NCBI GenBank assembly: GCA_023230455.1
Contig: JALNXH010000005.1
Span: 100,753 to 164,752 of the forward strand
DNA: 64,000 nucleotides
Direction of reading: 5' to 3'
Source of the DNA: Rhodocyclaceae bacterium
GTDB lineage: Bacteria; Pseudomonadota; Gammaproteobacteria; Burkholderiales; Rhodocyclaceae
Of this stretch, positions 54,232 through 63,863 are shown piece by piece (the first letter of the stretch is position 1; the number at the start of each line of letters is the position of its first letter). The notes beneath the pieces are model-generated. The model had not been told where the DNA came from. It worked only from the letters and a program-made list of their open reading frames with translations, and searched no databases. The translations under genes were made by a program, and so were the position numbers.

Positions 54232-55803
54232 GTGTCCCTCGATTCCGAAATCGCCCGTCGTCGTACCTTCGCCATTATTTCCCACCCCGATGCCGGCAAG
54301 ACCACGCTGACCGAAAAGCTGCTCTGGTTCGGCGGCGCGATTCAGGTGGCCGGCGAGGTGCGGGCGCGCAAGGCCAGCCGCCACGCGACCTCGGACTGGA
54401 TGGAACTGGAAAAGCAGCGCGGCATTTCGGTGACTTCCTCGGTGATGCAGTTCCCCTATCGCGACTGCATTGTCAATCTGCTCGACACGCCGGGCCATGC
54501 GGATTTTTCGGAAGACACCTATCGAACGCTGACGGCCGTCGACTCCGCGGTGATGGTGATCGACTCGGTCAAGGGCGTCGAGGAGCGCACCATCAAGCTG
54601 CTCGATGTCTGCCGGCTGCGCGATACGCCGATCCTGACCTTTATCAACAAGCTCGACCGCGAAGGCCGCGAGCCGATCAATCTGCTCGACGAGATCGAGT
54701 CGGTGCTGAACATCCAGTGCGCGCCGATGACCTGGCCGATCGGCATGGGCAAGCGTTTCCGCGGCGTCTACCACCTGACCAACGACAGCATTCATTTCTT
54801 CGATCCACAGGCCGAGAAAGGCACCTCGGAAGTGATCGAGGGGCTGCACAACCCGCGTCTGGACGAGCTGCTCGGCTCCCAGGCGGATGAGCTGCGCAAC
54901 GACATCGAACTGGTCCGCGGCGCCTCGCATACCTTCGACCAGGCCGCCTACTTGGCGGGGAAGCAGACGCCGGTGTTTTTCGGCTCCGGGGTCAACAACT
55001 TCGGTGTTCAGAGCGTGCTCGATGCCATCGTCGACCTCTCTCCCGAACCGCTGGCGCGCACGGCGCAGACCCGCACGGTTCAGCCTCACGAGGCGAAGTT
55101 CGCGGCGTTCGTGTTCAAGATCCAGGCCAATATGGATCCGCGCCACCGTGACCGTATTGCCTTCCTGCGTATCTGCTCCGGCCGCTTCGAACGTGGCATG
55201 AAGATCAGACAGGTGGCCAGCGGCAAGCAGATGGCGGTGAATAACGCCATCACCTTCATGGCGCAGGACCGCAGCATCATGGACGAGGCCTACGCTGGCG
55301 ATATCATCGGCATTCCCAATCACGGCACCATCCGCCTCGGCGAGACTTTCACCGAAGGCGAAGATCTGCGCTTCACCGGCATTCCCTCGTTTGCACCGGA
55401 GTTGTTCCAGCGCGCGGTGCTGCGTAACCCGCTAAAGTTGAAGCAGTTGCAGAAAGGCCTACAGCAGTTGGCGGAAGAGGGGGCAACGCAGTTGTTCCGC
55501 CCGCTCGGCAGCAACGACCTGATTCTCGGCGCCGTCGGCGCCCTGCAATTCGACGTGGTGGCGCACCGGCTGGAGCACGAATACGGGGTCGATGCGATCT
55601 TTGAATCCTACGGTGTCGCCACGGCGCGCTGGCTGAAGGGCAGCCCGGATCAGATCAAGGCGATTGCCGACAAATACCCGATCAACGTGGCACTCGACGG
55701 CGGCGGCGATTATGTCTATCTCGCCAGCAGTCGGGTGAACCTCGACCTGACCCGCGAACGCTTTCCGGAGATCCAGTTTACGGAGACCCGCGAGGTGCAT
55801 TGA
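54232..55803 (+). CDS. prfC: Peptide chain release factor 3
   Basis: RF3 is a GTPase that recycles RF1 and RF2 from the ribosome. The 523-aa product has G1 SHPDAGKTTLTEK, G3 DTPGHADFSEDTYRTL and G4 INKLDREGREP. Start GTG 54232 (MSLDSEIARRRTFAII) is supported by the family N-terminus; ribosome site is weak. It is transcribed away from the toxin-antitoxin pair and lysS. Confidence 0.95.
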   Translation: MSLDSEIARRRTFAIISHPDAGKTTLTEKLLWFGGAIQVAGEVRARKASRHATSDWMELEKQRGISVTSSVMQFPYRDCIVNLLDTPGHADFSEDTYRTLTAVDSAVMVIDSVKGVEERTIKLLDVCRLRDTPILTFINKLDREGREPINLLDEIESVLNIQCAPMTWPIGMGKRFRGVYHLTNDSIHFFDPQAEKGTSEVIEGLHNPRLDELLGSQADELRNDIELVRGASHTFDQAAYLAGKQTPVFFGSGVNNFGVQSVLDAIVDLSPEPLARTAQTRTVQPHEAKFAAFVFKIQANMDPRHRDRIAFLRICSGRFERGMKIRQVASGKQMAVNNAITFMAQDRSIMDEAYAGDIIGIPNHGTIRLGETFTEGEDLRFTGIPSFAPELFQRAVLRNPLKLKQLQKGLQQLAEEGATQLFRPLGSNDLILGAVGALQFDVVAHRLEHEYGVDAIFESYGVATARWLKGSPDQIKAIADKYPINVALDGGGDYVYLASSRVNLDLTRERFPEIQFTETREVH

Positions 55804-55885
55804 TTGTGCAGTTCTGCCTGTGCATGCGGCAGAATTGCAGCCATACTGTCTGCGTTCGCCGTCAATCCGATTCGAGGAGAAAACC

Positions 55886-56458
55886 ATGAAACGTCATTTC
55901 GCTGTGCTGGTCGCCATCGCATCCATTGCGGGCTCTGCCGCCGCCGCCGAGAGTTCGGCAGCAAAGAAGGCGGCCGATGCGCGTTACGCTGAAGACAAGC
56001 AGCTCTGCGCCGAAGAGTCGTCCTCCAGTGCGCGCATGCAGTGCCTGCGCGACGCCAAGGCGGAGTACACCAAGGCCTTGGCGGCAGCGAAGAACGCGAC
56101 GGGAGCTGCATCGACCGGCAAGCGCTGCGACGGCTGCGGCAAGGTGCTGTCGGTCCGGGTGGTCGAGAAGGAAGGTGAGAGCAGCCCGCTCGGCATGGTC
56201 GCCGGCGGTGTGGCGGGGGCTCTGCTCGGTCATCAGGTCGGCGGCGGCAGAGGCAAGGACATCGCCACCATTGCCGGCGCGGCGGGCGGCGCCTATGCGG
56301 GCCATAAGATCGAGCAAAAAGTGAAGTCCTCCAAGGTCTGGGAGGTCGCTGTGCGCTTCGACAACGGCGACGAAAAGACCTACGCGTTCGACAAGGATCC
56401 CGGGCTGGCCGCCGGCGATGGCGTCAAGGCCAACGGCGAAAGCGTCGTCCGACGCTGA
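55886..56458 (+). CDS. Glycine-zipper 2TM-domain exported protein
   Basis: This 190-aa exported protein has a signal peptide (MKRHFAVLVAIASIAGSAAAA, cleaved near residue 21-22). A Cys-pair region (KRCDGCGKV) is followed by a glycine-zipper membrane hairpin GMVAGGVAGALLGHQVGGGRGKDIATIAGAAGGAYAGHKIE and a beta-rich C-terminus. Such proteins sit in the outer membrane or periplasm and resemble SlyB/Rick_17kDa-type lipoproteins, though no lipobox is seen. ATG 55886 has GAGGAGA upstream. Function unknown. Confidence 0.8.
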   Translation: MKRHFAVLVAIASIAGSAAAAESSAAKKAADARYAEDKQLCAEESSSSARMQCLRDAKAEYTKALAAAKNATGAASTGKRCDGCGKVLSVRVVEKEGESSPLGMVAGGVAGALLGHQVGGGRGKDIATIAGAAGGAYAGHKIEQKVKSSKVWEVAVRFDNGDEKTYAFDKDPGLAAGDGVKANGESVVRR

Positions 56459-56510
56459 TGCGGCGTAATCGGCGCCTCGCCGCCCGCCAACCAAGACGAA
56501 AGGGCGGGGA

Positions 56511-57665
56511 GTGACGGCTCCGCACAACGCCCTCGTGCTGATGGGTGGCGGGGCGCGTACGGCTTATCAGGTGGGCGTCCTGGACGGGATCGCCGAGGTC
56601 ATCGGCGAACGGCACCCCGGCAACCCGTTTCCGATTCTGGTCGGAACCTCCGCTGGAGCGATCAATGCGGCCATGCTCGCCGGCTATGCCGGGGCGTGGC
56701 GCGAGGGCGTGGCTTCAATGCGGCGCTTCTGGGGCGAACTCGATTCGAGCCGGGTGTACGAGGTCGACCGACTGCATGTCGCCCTCGGCGGTTTTCGCTG
56801 GCTGGCCTTGCTCGCTCTCGGCTGGCTGATCCGTAGTCGGCCCCGCTCCCTGCTCGACAAGTCGCCGCTGACCGAAACCCTGGAGCGGGCAATCCGTTTC
56901 GACGATGTCGAACGGGCGATTCGCGATGGCGATCTGAAGGCACTGGCGATTACCGCGTTCAGCTATTCCGGCGGCCGCAACTGGACCTACTATCAGGCGG
57001 CGCAGCCGCTGCTGTCGCGCATCCACCACGAGCGCCGCAACGAGCGCCAGACCATCACCGTCAATCACCTGCTGGCATCGAGTGCGATTCCCTTCGTTTT
57101 CGCCGCGGAACCGTTGTGGACCGGCGAACGGCAGGAATTTTTCGGCGACGGATCGATGCGTCAGACCGACCCACTCAGTCCCGCCATCCACCTCGGGGCG
57201 AAAAAGATTCTCGTCGTCGGCGTCGGCTACCACGGCGATGCCCGCTATCGCAGCGACAACGCCTACCCGAGCCTCGGCGCCGTCGCCGGCCACAGCTTGG
57301 CCAGCGTCTTCTACAGCGCCCTCGACGCCGACATCGACCAGGCGACGCGGATCACCCAGGCCGTACAGATGCTGCCGCCCGAAGTACGCAAAGCGTTTCC
57401 GTTCCAGCCGGTGGATATCCTCAGCATCATGCCTTCGGCGTCGATCAACCAGTTGGCGGAGGAGCATGCGGCCAGTTTCCCCCGCCCGATCTGGCATCTG
57501 CTCAAAGCGCTCGGCGGCACCCGTGGCGCCGGCGCCGCGCTGACCAGCTACCTGCTGTTCGAGCAGCCCTTCATCCAAGCCCTGATCGATCTTGGCCGCA
57601 AGGATGCGCTGGCAAAACGGGCCGAGCTGGAAGCGTTTTTCTTCACCCCGGCGAACGACCGCTAG
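56511..57665 (+). CDS. Patatin-like phospholipase
   Basis: This 384-aa protein has the patatin fold: oxyanion loop GGGARTAYQVGVL, nucleophile GTSAGAINA (Ser near residue 47) and catalytic-dyad aspartate in FGDGSMRQTDPLSP (near residue 212). The fold fits a cytosolic or membrane-associated acyl hydrolase. The substrate lipid is unknown. Start GTG 56511 has GGGGAG upstream. A C-terminal region (after about 300) has no recognised domain. Confidence 0.87.
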   Translation: MTAPHNALVLMGGGARTAYQVGVLDGIAEVIGERHPGNPFPILVGTSAGAINAAMLAGYAGAWREGVASMRRFWGELDSSRVYEVDRLHVALGGFRWLALLALGWLIRSRPRSLLDKSPLTETLERAIRFDDVERAIRDGDLKALAITAFSYSGGRNWTYYQAAQPLLSRIHHERRNERQTITVNHLLASSAIPFVFAAEPLWTGERQEFFGDGSMRQTDPLSPAIHLGAKKILVVGVGYHGDARYRSDNAYPSLGAVAGHSLASVFYSALDADIDQATRITQAVQMLPPEVRKAFPFQPVDILSIMPSASINQLAEEHAASFPRPIWHLLKALGGTRGAGAALTSYLLFEQPFIQALIDLGRKDALAKRAELEAFFFTPANDR

Positions 57666-57692
57666 CGCAAAGCCCCGCGCGGACGGCGGCGG

Positions 57693-57719
57693 GGATAAGG
57701 GATAATCCCCCACTTATCC
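57693..57719. promoter_or_regulatory. Palindrome upstream of uvrB
   Basis: GGATAAG (57693-57699) and CTTATCC (57713-57719) form an inverted repeat around a nested GGGAT-A-ATCCC (57699-57709), 23 bases before the uvrB start. Just upstream, CCCCGC (57673-57678) and GCGGGG (57689-57694) form a hairpin that may end the lipase transcript. It does not match the LexA consensus. Confidence 0.35.
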
Positions 57720-57741
57720 GCAAGCCGACGCGGTTTCCCTC

Positions 57742-59781
57742 ATGGCCGACATCATCGAATACCCCGCTTTCAAGCTGCATCAGCCATTTCCGCCGGCCGG
57801 CGATCAGCCCCAGGCCATCGAAAAACTGGTGGAGGGGATCAACGACGGACTGTCGTTCCAGACCCTGCTCGGCGTTACCGGCTCGGGCAAGACCTACACC
57901 ATGGCCAACGTCATCGCCCGCCTCGGCCGGCCGGCGCTGGTGCTGGCACCGAACAAGACGCTGGCGGCGCAGCTGTATTCCGAATTCCGCGAGTTCTTTC
58001 CGGAGAATGCCGTCGAGTATTTCGTTTCCTACTATGACTACTACCAGCCGGAAGCCTATGTGCCGGCGCGCGATCTGTTCATAGAAAAAGATTCGGCGAT
58101 CAACGAGCACATCGAACAGATGCGTCTGTCGGCCACCAAGAGCCTGCTCGAACGACGCGACGTGGTGATCGTCGCCAGCGTGTCCTGCATCTACGGCATC
58201 GGCGATCCGGTGGACTATCACAGCATGATCCTGCATCTGCGCCAGGGCGAGCGGCTGGGGCAGCGCGATCTGATTCGCCGGCTGGCGGAGATGCAATACG
58301 AGCGCAACGATGTGGACTTCAAGCGCGGTGTCTACCGGGTGCGTGGCGATGTAATCGACATCTTCCCGGCCGAGAATGCCGAAAGCGCAGTGCGCGTCAC
58401 GTTGTTCGACGACGAAGTGGAGTCGATCGTCCTGTTCGATCCGCTCACCGGACATACCCGGCAGAAGCTCGGGCGCTTCACCGTCTATCCGTCGAGCCAT
58501 TACGTGACGCCGCGCGCCACGGTGCTGAAGGCCATCGAAGCGGTCAAACTCGAATTGCGCGAGCGCATCGAGTTCTTCCAGAGGGAACAGAAACTGGTGG
58601 AATGCCAGCGTATCGAGCAGCGTACCCGCTTCGACCTGGAAATGCTCGAACAGCTTGGGTTCTGCAAAGGCATCGAGAACTACTCGCGGCATCTCTCGGG
58701 GCGACAGCCGGGTGAAGCGCCGCCGACGCTGATCGATTACCTGCCGCCCGACGCCCTGCTGTTCATTGATGAGTCCCATGTCGCGGTGACCCAGGTAGGC
58801 GGCATGTACAAGGGCGACCGGGCGCGCAAGGAGAATCTGGTCAATTACGGTTTTCGCCTACCCTCGGCGCTGGACAACCGGCCGCTCAAGTTCGAGGAAT
58901 TCGAGCGGCTGATGCCGCAGACCGTTTTCGTTTCGGCAACCCCGGCTAACTACGAGCGCGAGCATCAGGGCCAGGTCGTCGAGCAGCTGGTGCGCCCAAC
59001 CGGGCTAGTCGATCCATCGGTCGAGGTCCGTCCGGCGCTGACGCAGGTGGATGACCTGCTGAGCCAGATCAAGAAGCGGGTCACCGTCGGCGAGCGCGTA
59101 CTGGTCACCGTGTTGACCAAGCGTCTCGCCGAGCAACTCACCGAGTTCCTAGCCGACAACGGCATCAAGGTGCGTTACCTGCACTCCGACATCGATACCG
59201 TGGAGCGTGTCGAGATCATCCGCGATCTGCGCCTCGGTGTCTTCGACGTGCTGGTCGGCATCAATCTGCTGCGCGAGGGTCTCGACATTCCCGAGGTCTC
59301 GCTGGTGGCGATCCTCGATGCGGACAAGGAGGGTTTTTTGCGCTCGGAGCGTTCGATGATCCAGACCATCGGCCGTGCCGCGCGCCATATCAACGGTGCG
59401 GCCATCCTCTATGCCGACAAGATCACCGATTCGATGCAGCGCGCCATGGCCGAAACCGAGCGTCGGCGCAACCGCCAACTGGCCTTCAACGTCGAACACG
59501 GGATCACCCCGCGCGGCGTGGTAAAACGGATCAAGGACATCATCGACGGCGTCTACGACCAGGATGCCGAGCTGCAACAGCTCAAGGTGGCAGAGGAGGC
59601 CGCGCGCTACGAAGCGATGAGCGAGAAGCAGTTGGCGAAGGAAATCAAACGCCTGGAAAAGGCCATGCAGGTCCACGCGAAGAATCTGGAATTCGAACAG
59701 GCGGCGGCGGCACGCGACGAACTGTTCCATCTCAAGCAACTCGCCTTCGGCGGCGAGGCGCACGATTCGACGATGGGTTGA
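57742..59781 (+). CDS. uvrB: UvrABC excinuclease subunit UvrB
   Basis: UvrB is the damage-verifying helicase-like subunit of nucleotide-excision repair. The 679-aa product has Walker A GVTGSGKTYTMANV, the beta-hairpin YYDYYQPEAYVP, helicase motifs and a C-terminal UVR domain (EKAMQVHAKNLEFEQAAAARDEL) for UvrC binding. ATG 57742 is supported by homology. It is preceded by an unusual palindrome rather than a visible LexA site. Confidence 0.97.
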   Translation: MADIIEYPAFKLHQPFPPAGDQPQAIEKLVEGINDGLSFQTLLGVTGSGKTYTMANVIARLGRPALVLAPNKTLAAQLYSEFREFFPENAVEYFVSYYDYYQPEAYVPARDLFIEKDSAINEHIEQMRLSATKSLLERRDVVIVASVSCIYGIGDPVDYHSMILHLRQGERLGQRDLIRRLAEMQYERNDVDFKRGVYRVRGDVIDIFPAENAESAVRVTLFDDEVESIVLFDPLTGHTRQKLGRFTVYPSSHYVTPRATVLKAIEAVKLELRERIEFFQREQKLVECQRIEQRTRFDLEMLEQLGFCKGIENYSRHLSGRQPGEAPPTLIDYLPPDALLFIDESHVAVTQVGGMYKGDRARKENLVNYGFRLPSALDNRPLKFEEFERLMPQTVFVSATPANYEREHQGQVVEQLVRPTGLVDPSVEVRPALTQVDDLLSQIKKRVTVGERVLVTVLTKRLAEQLTEFLADNGIKVRYLHSDIDTVERVEIIRDLRLGVFDVLVGINLLREGLDIPEVSLVAILDADKEGFLRSERSMIQTIGRAARHINGAAILYADKITDSMQRAMAETERRRNRQLAFNVEHGITPRGVVKRIKDIIDGVYDQDAELQQLKVAEEAARYEAMSEKQLAKEIKRLEKAMQVHAKNLEFEQAAAARDELFHLKQLAFGGEAHDSTMG

Positions 59782-59897
59782 ATAGCTCGATGCTTCAGCC
59801 GTTGTTCGGAAAGACTGATCGTCGCGCAATTTGACTACACTATGGCTGCCTCCAGCCTTGTGTTGGCCGAGAAAACCTGCCCACAGTCCGCTTCCCC

Positions 59898-62330
59898 ATG
59901 TCCGAGTCCCTAGGCGCTGTCGCCCGAATTAGCGATTCCACCGCGTTGTCGGCGGTGCTGGAGTCTACGGCCGACGGTATCCTGGTTATCTCCGCCGACG
60001 GTCGGGTGCTTTCGTCGAACAGGCGCTTCCGCGAGTTATGGAACATCCCCGAGGCGTTGATGGCCGTCGGTGACGACGCTGCGCTGCTGGAATTTGTGGT
60101 CAATCAGCTCGCAGACCCGGAAGCGTTCGTCGGCGAAGTCGCTGCGCTGTATGAAACCGACGATGAACATTGGACCCTGCTGACCTTTCGCGACGGGCGG
60201 ATCTTCGAGCGCTTCTCCCGCCCGGTCGTTTGGCAGGCGCTGCGCGCACGCCTGTGGTCTTTTCGCGATGTGACCGATAGGCAGCGCAACTGGAGAGCGC
60301 TGGAATACGAACGCGCCAAGCTTGAGGCCATTTTGCGCATGGCCAGCGACGGCATCCACATTCTCGACGCATCCGGAACGGTGATCCTCGCCAGCGACTC
60401 GTTCGCCCGGATGCTCGGCTACGATCCGGCCGATGTACTCGGCATGAACGTGGTGCAGTGGGACGCCTATCTCGACCCCGAAACGATCGAGGTGGCTCTT
60501 GCCCAGCATACCCTCACCGGACAGATTTCAACGTTTGAAACGCGCCATCGCCGCAAGGACGGGAGCGTGTTCGATGTCGAGATCACCGGCCATCGAATTC
60601 TCTTCGAAGGCAAGCTGCTGCTGTTCTACGCGGCACGCGACATCACTCAGCGCAAGCATGCCGAAGAGCAATTGCGCATCGGTGCGACGGCCTTCGAAGG
60701 CAAGGCCGGAATGGTTGTCACCCGCCCGAGCGGGGAAATACTGCGCGTAAACAAAGCATTCACCGAGATTACCGGCTTTGACGCCAGTGATGTGGTGGGC
60801 AGGAAGCCCTCGGTGCTGAAGTCGGGCAAACAGGACCAGGTTTTTTATCGCGAAATGTGGCGGCAGTTGCTGGCCACAGGAAGCTGGGAAGGCGAGATAT
60901 GGAATCGGCGCAAGGACGGCGCGATTTATCCGGAACGGTTGTCGATCAGCGCCATTCTCGATGCGGAGGGGCAGGTAACCCACTATTTGGGCGTTTTCTC
61001 GGATATTTCGGAGGCGCGCCAGGCTGAGGCGAGGATCGCCGAACTGGCGTTCTACGATCCGCTCACCGGTTTGCCCAACAGACGCCTGCTACAGGACCGC
61101 TTGAGTCAGGCGATCCTCGGCCGCAACCGCCACAAGCGGGTCGGCGCCGTATTGCTGATCGACCTCGACGATTTCAAGACACTCAACGACACGCGCGGCC
61201 ACGCGGTGGGCGACACCTTGCTGATCGAAATCGCCAATCGCATGCGCGGTACGATTCGCGAATCGGATACCGCCGCCCGTCTCGGCGGCGACGAATTCGT
61301 CGTTCTGCTGGAAGGCCTTGACGGCAGCGAAGCGGAAGCGGCGCGGACGGCGGAAATCCTCGCCGAGAAGCTGCGGCAGAGCATCGGCGTCCCGTTCGGG
61401 CTGGACGGCATGGCCTATTATCCGAGTTGCAGTATCGGTGTGACCCTGCTCAGCGCGGCGCGCGACAACCCGGAAAGCCTGCTCAAGAACGCCGATCTGG
61501 CGCTTTATCGCGCCAAGGATATGGGGCGCAACCGGGTATGTTTTTTCAATCCGGAGTTGCAGACCGCGGTCAATAAACGCATCGAGCTGGAAAACGGCCT
61601 GCGACGGGCGCTCGAAGAAGACGAATTCATTCTCTACTATCAGCCTCAGGTCGATCCGGCCGAAGGCTTGATCGGGGTGGAAGCCCTGATACGCTGGCAG
61701 CCGAAGGAAGGACCCCTCGTTTCGCCGGCGAGCTTCATTCCCGTCGCCGAAGATTCCGGGTTGATCGTGCCGATCGGCCATTGGGTCCTGCACACTGCTT
61801 GCCGGCAGATTGCCGCCTGGCAGAGCGATGAGGCGTTGCGGGAGTTGACCGTGGCGGTGAATATCAGCGCCAAGCAGTTTCACTACGACGATCTCGTTGC
61901 TGCCGTGCATGAAGCCTTGCGCGTCAGCGGCGCGCCACCGGAGCGGTTGAAGCTGGAGATCACGGAAGGCCTGTTGCTGGAAGACGTGGAGCAGGTGATC
62001 GACACGATGAATCAGCTGAGGTCGATCGGCGTCCAGTTTTCGATCGACGATTTCGGCACCGGGTATTCGAGCCTGAGCTATCTGAAACGCCTGCCGCTAC
62101 AGCAGCTCAAGATCGATCAGAGCTTTGTTCGCGACATCCCGCACGATCCGGAGAACTGCGCCATTGTCGCGGCCATCATCGCGATGGGAAAGAGCCTGGG
62201 CATCCAGGTCATCGCCGAGGGGGTGGAGACGATCGAGCAGAAAAACTTCCTCGCCAGCCACGGCTGCCATGCCTACCAGGGCTATTTTTTCGGCCGGCCT
62301 CAGCCGGCGGCGACGCTGGGCCTGCGTTAA
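59898..62330 (+). CDS. PAS-GGDEF-EAL c-di-GMP turnover protein
   Basis: This 810-aa soluble protein has three PAS domains (about residues 15-130, 140-255, 265-380), GGDEF (about 390-545) and EAL (about 565-805). GGDEF keeps RLGGDEF and an RxxD site (RESD). EAL keeps EALIRW, DDFGTGYSSL and the metal/catalytic region IAEGVET; ITEG replaces the usual ITES. Both activities look possible, with phosphodiesterase probably dominant in such fusions (inference). PAS domains may sense redox or small molecules. Confidence 0.93.
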   Translation: MSESLGAVARISDSTALSAVLESTADGILVISADGRVLSSNRRFRELWNIPEALMAVGDDAALLEFVVNQLADPEAFVGEVAALYETDDEHWTLLTFRDGRIFERFSRPVVWQALRARLWSFRDVTDRQRNWRALEYERAKLEAILRMASDGIHILDASGTVILASDSFARMLGYDPADVLGMNVVQWDAYLDPETIEVALAQHTLTGQISTFETRHRRKDGSVFDVEITGHRILFEGKLLLFYAARDITQRKHAEEQLRIGATAFEGKAGMVVTRPSGEILRVNKAFTEITGFDASDVVGRKPSVLKSGKQDQVFYREMWRQLLATGSWEGEIWNRRKDGAIYPERLSISAILDAEGQVTHYLGVFSDISEARQAEARIAELAFYDPLTGLPNRRLLQDRLSQAILGRNRHKRVGAVLLIDLDDFKTLNDTRGHAVGDTLLIEIANRMRGTIRESDTAARLGGDEFVVLLEGLDGSEAEAARTAEILAEKLRQSIGVPFGLDGMAYYPSCSIGVTLLSAARDNPESLLKNADLALYRAKDMGRNRVCFFNPELQTAVNKRIELENGLRRALEEDEFILYYQPQVDPAEGLIGVEALIRWQPKEGPLVSPASFIPVAEDSGLIVPIGHWVLHTACRQIAAWQSDEALRELTVAVNISAKQFHYDDLVAAVHEALRVSGAPPERLKLEITEGLLLEDVEQVIDTMNQLRSIGVQFSIDDFGTGYSSLSYLKRLPLQQLKIDQSFVRDIPHDPENCAIVAAIIAMGKSLGIQVIAEGVETIEQKNFLASHGCHAYQGYFFGRPQPAATLGLR

Positions 62331-62462
62331 TCGGCGTTTCCATCGAACCGCGGGTGCAATTCACACCTTGCGCACATCCTCTTCACAGGATATCCACCGA
62401 TTTGTGCACAGCCTTCGACGGGGGGGCGGGGTACACTCGGACGATTGTTACCGGAGAGTTTG

Positions 62463-63863
62463 ATGGCCCAGATTCGTTCCTTCAATACCGCGCCCCCCGT
62501 CGATCCCCAACTCGCCGCACTCAAGCTGCCGCCGCACTCGATCGAGGCGGAACAGTCGCTGATTGGCGGCCTGTTGCTCGACAACAGCGCCTGGGATCGG
62601 ATCGGCGACATCGTTTCGGAGGCCGATTTTTATCGCGACGACCACCGCCGCATCTTCGGCCACATCCGCAAGCTGATCGAAACCGGCCGCCCTGCCGACG
62701 TGGTAACGGTGTACGAATCGATAGAAAAGTCCAACGAGGTGGAGCAGACCGGAGGGCTGGCCTATCTGGGCGAGATCGCCAACAATACTCCGTCGGCGGC
62801 CAATATTCGCCGCTATGCCGAAATCGTCCACGAACGCGCGGTACTGCGCAAACTGGTCACCGTCGGCGACGAGATCGCTGCCAGTGCGCTCAACCCGGCC
62901 GGTCGCGACGTCAAGGAACTGCTCGACCACGCCGAGCAGAAAGTGTTCGAAATTGCCGAAGCCGGCAGCCGCAATACCCAGGGCTTCGTCGCCATGCCCG
63001 AAGTGTTGGGCGAGGTCGTCGATCGCATCCAGCAGCTCTACGACCGCGACGACCCCTCCGACGTCACCGGCACCCCGACCGGTTTCATCGATCTCGACCG
63101 GATGACCTCCGGCCTGCAGCCGGGCGACATGATCGTCGTCGCCGGCCGCCCTTCGATGGGCAAGACCGCCTTCGCCCTGAACATTGCCGAGCACGTCGGC
63201 GTCGAGCAAAAGCTGCCGGTGGCGATTTTCAGCCTGGAAATGTCCGGACCACAGCTGGCGATGCGTTTCCTCTCCTCGGTGGGCCGCCTCGATCAGCAGA
63301 AGATGCGCACCGGCAAGCTCGGCGACGAAGAGTGGGACAAAATGACGGTGGCGCTGGGCAAGCTCCACGACGCGCCGATCCACATCGACGAGACCGGCGC
63401 GATCAGCCCGTCCGATCTGCGTGCCCGCGCCCGGCGGCTGCATCGCCAGTTCGGCAAGCTGGGCCTGATCGTCATCGACTACTTGCAGCTGATGACCGGC
63501 AGCGTCAGCGCATCGGAAAACCGCGCCACCGAAATTTCCGAGATTTCGCGCTCGATCAAGGCCCTGGCCAAGGAGTTGCAGGTTCCGGTAATCGCCCTTT
63601 CGCAGTTGTCGCGGAAGGTCGAGGAGCGCAACGACAAGCGCCCACTGATGTCCGATCTGCGCGAATCGGGCGCCATCGAGCAGGATGCCGATATCATTCT
63701 TATGATGTACCGCGAGGAATACTACAAGCCCGATACGCCGGACAAGGGCATCGCCGAAGTGATTATCGGCAAGCACCGTAACGGTCCCACCGGCACGGTC
63801 AAGCTCACTTTCATGGGCGAATACACCAAGTTCCTCAACGCCGCCGCGCCGGGTTCGTATTAA
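62463..63863 (+). CDS. dnaB: Replicative DNA helicase DnaB
   Basis: DnaB unwinds DNA at the replication fork. The 466-aa product has the N-terminal collar domain (HSIEAEQSLIGGLLLDNSAWD), Walker A GRPSMGKT, Walker B LIVIDYLQLMTG and the arginine-finger region (KVEERNDKRPLMSDLRESGAIEQDADII). ATG 62463 has GGAGAG upstream; a TTG at 62445 is less likely. A G7 run lies in the leader near 62418. The gene is followed by the start of an insertion sequence. Confidence 0.96.
   Translation: MAQIRSFNTAPPVDPQLAALKLPPHSIEAEQSLIGGLLLDNSAWDRIGDIVSEADFYRDDHRRIFGHIRKLIETGRPADVVTVYESIEKSNEVEQTGGLAYLGEIANNTPSAANIRRYAEIVHERAVLRKLVTVGDEIAASALNPAGRDVKELLDHAEQKVFEIAEAGSRNTQGFVAMPEVLGEVVDRIQQLYDRDDPSDVTGTPTGFIDLDRMTSGLQPGDMIVVAGRPSMGKTAFALNIAEHVGVEQKLPVAIFSLEMSGPQLAMRFLSSVGRLDQQKMRTGKLGDEEWDKMTVALGKLHDAPIHIDETGAISPSDLRARARRLHRQFGKLGLIVIDYLQLMTGSVSASENRATEISEISRSIKALAKELQVPVIALSQLSRKVEERNDKRPLMSDLRESGAIEQDADIILMMYREEYYKPDTPDKGIAEVIIGKHRNGPTGTVKLTFMGEYTKFLNAAAPGSY

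Noticed and set aside
62331..62462. DnaA-box-like TATCCACC near 62388 as a replication origin signal
   Set aside because: A single imperfect 9-mer near dnaB is weak; no cluster of DnaA boxes, AT-rich unwinding region or dnaA/dnaN genes is present.
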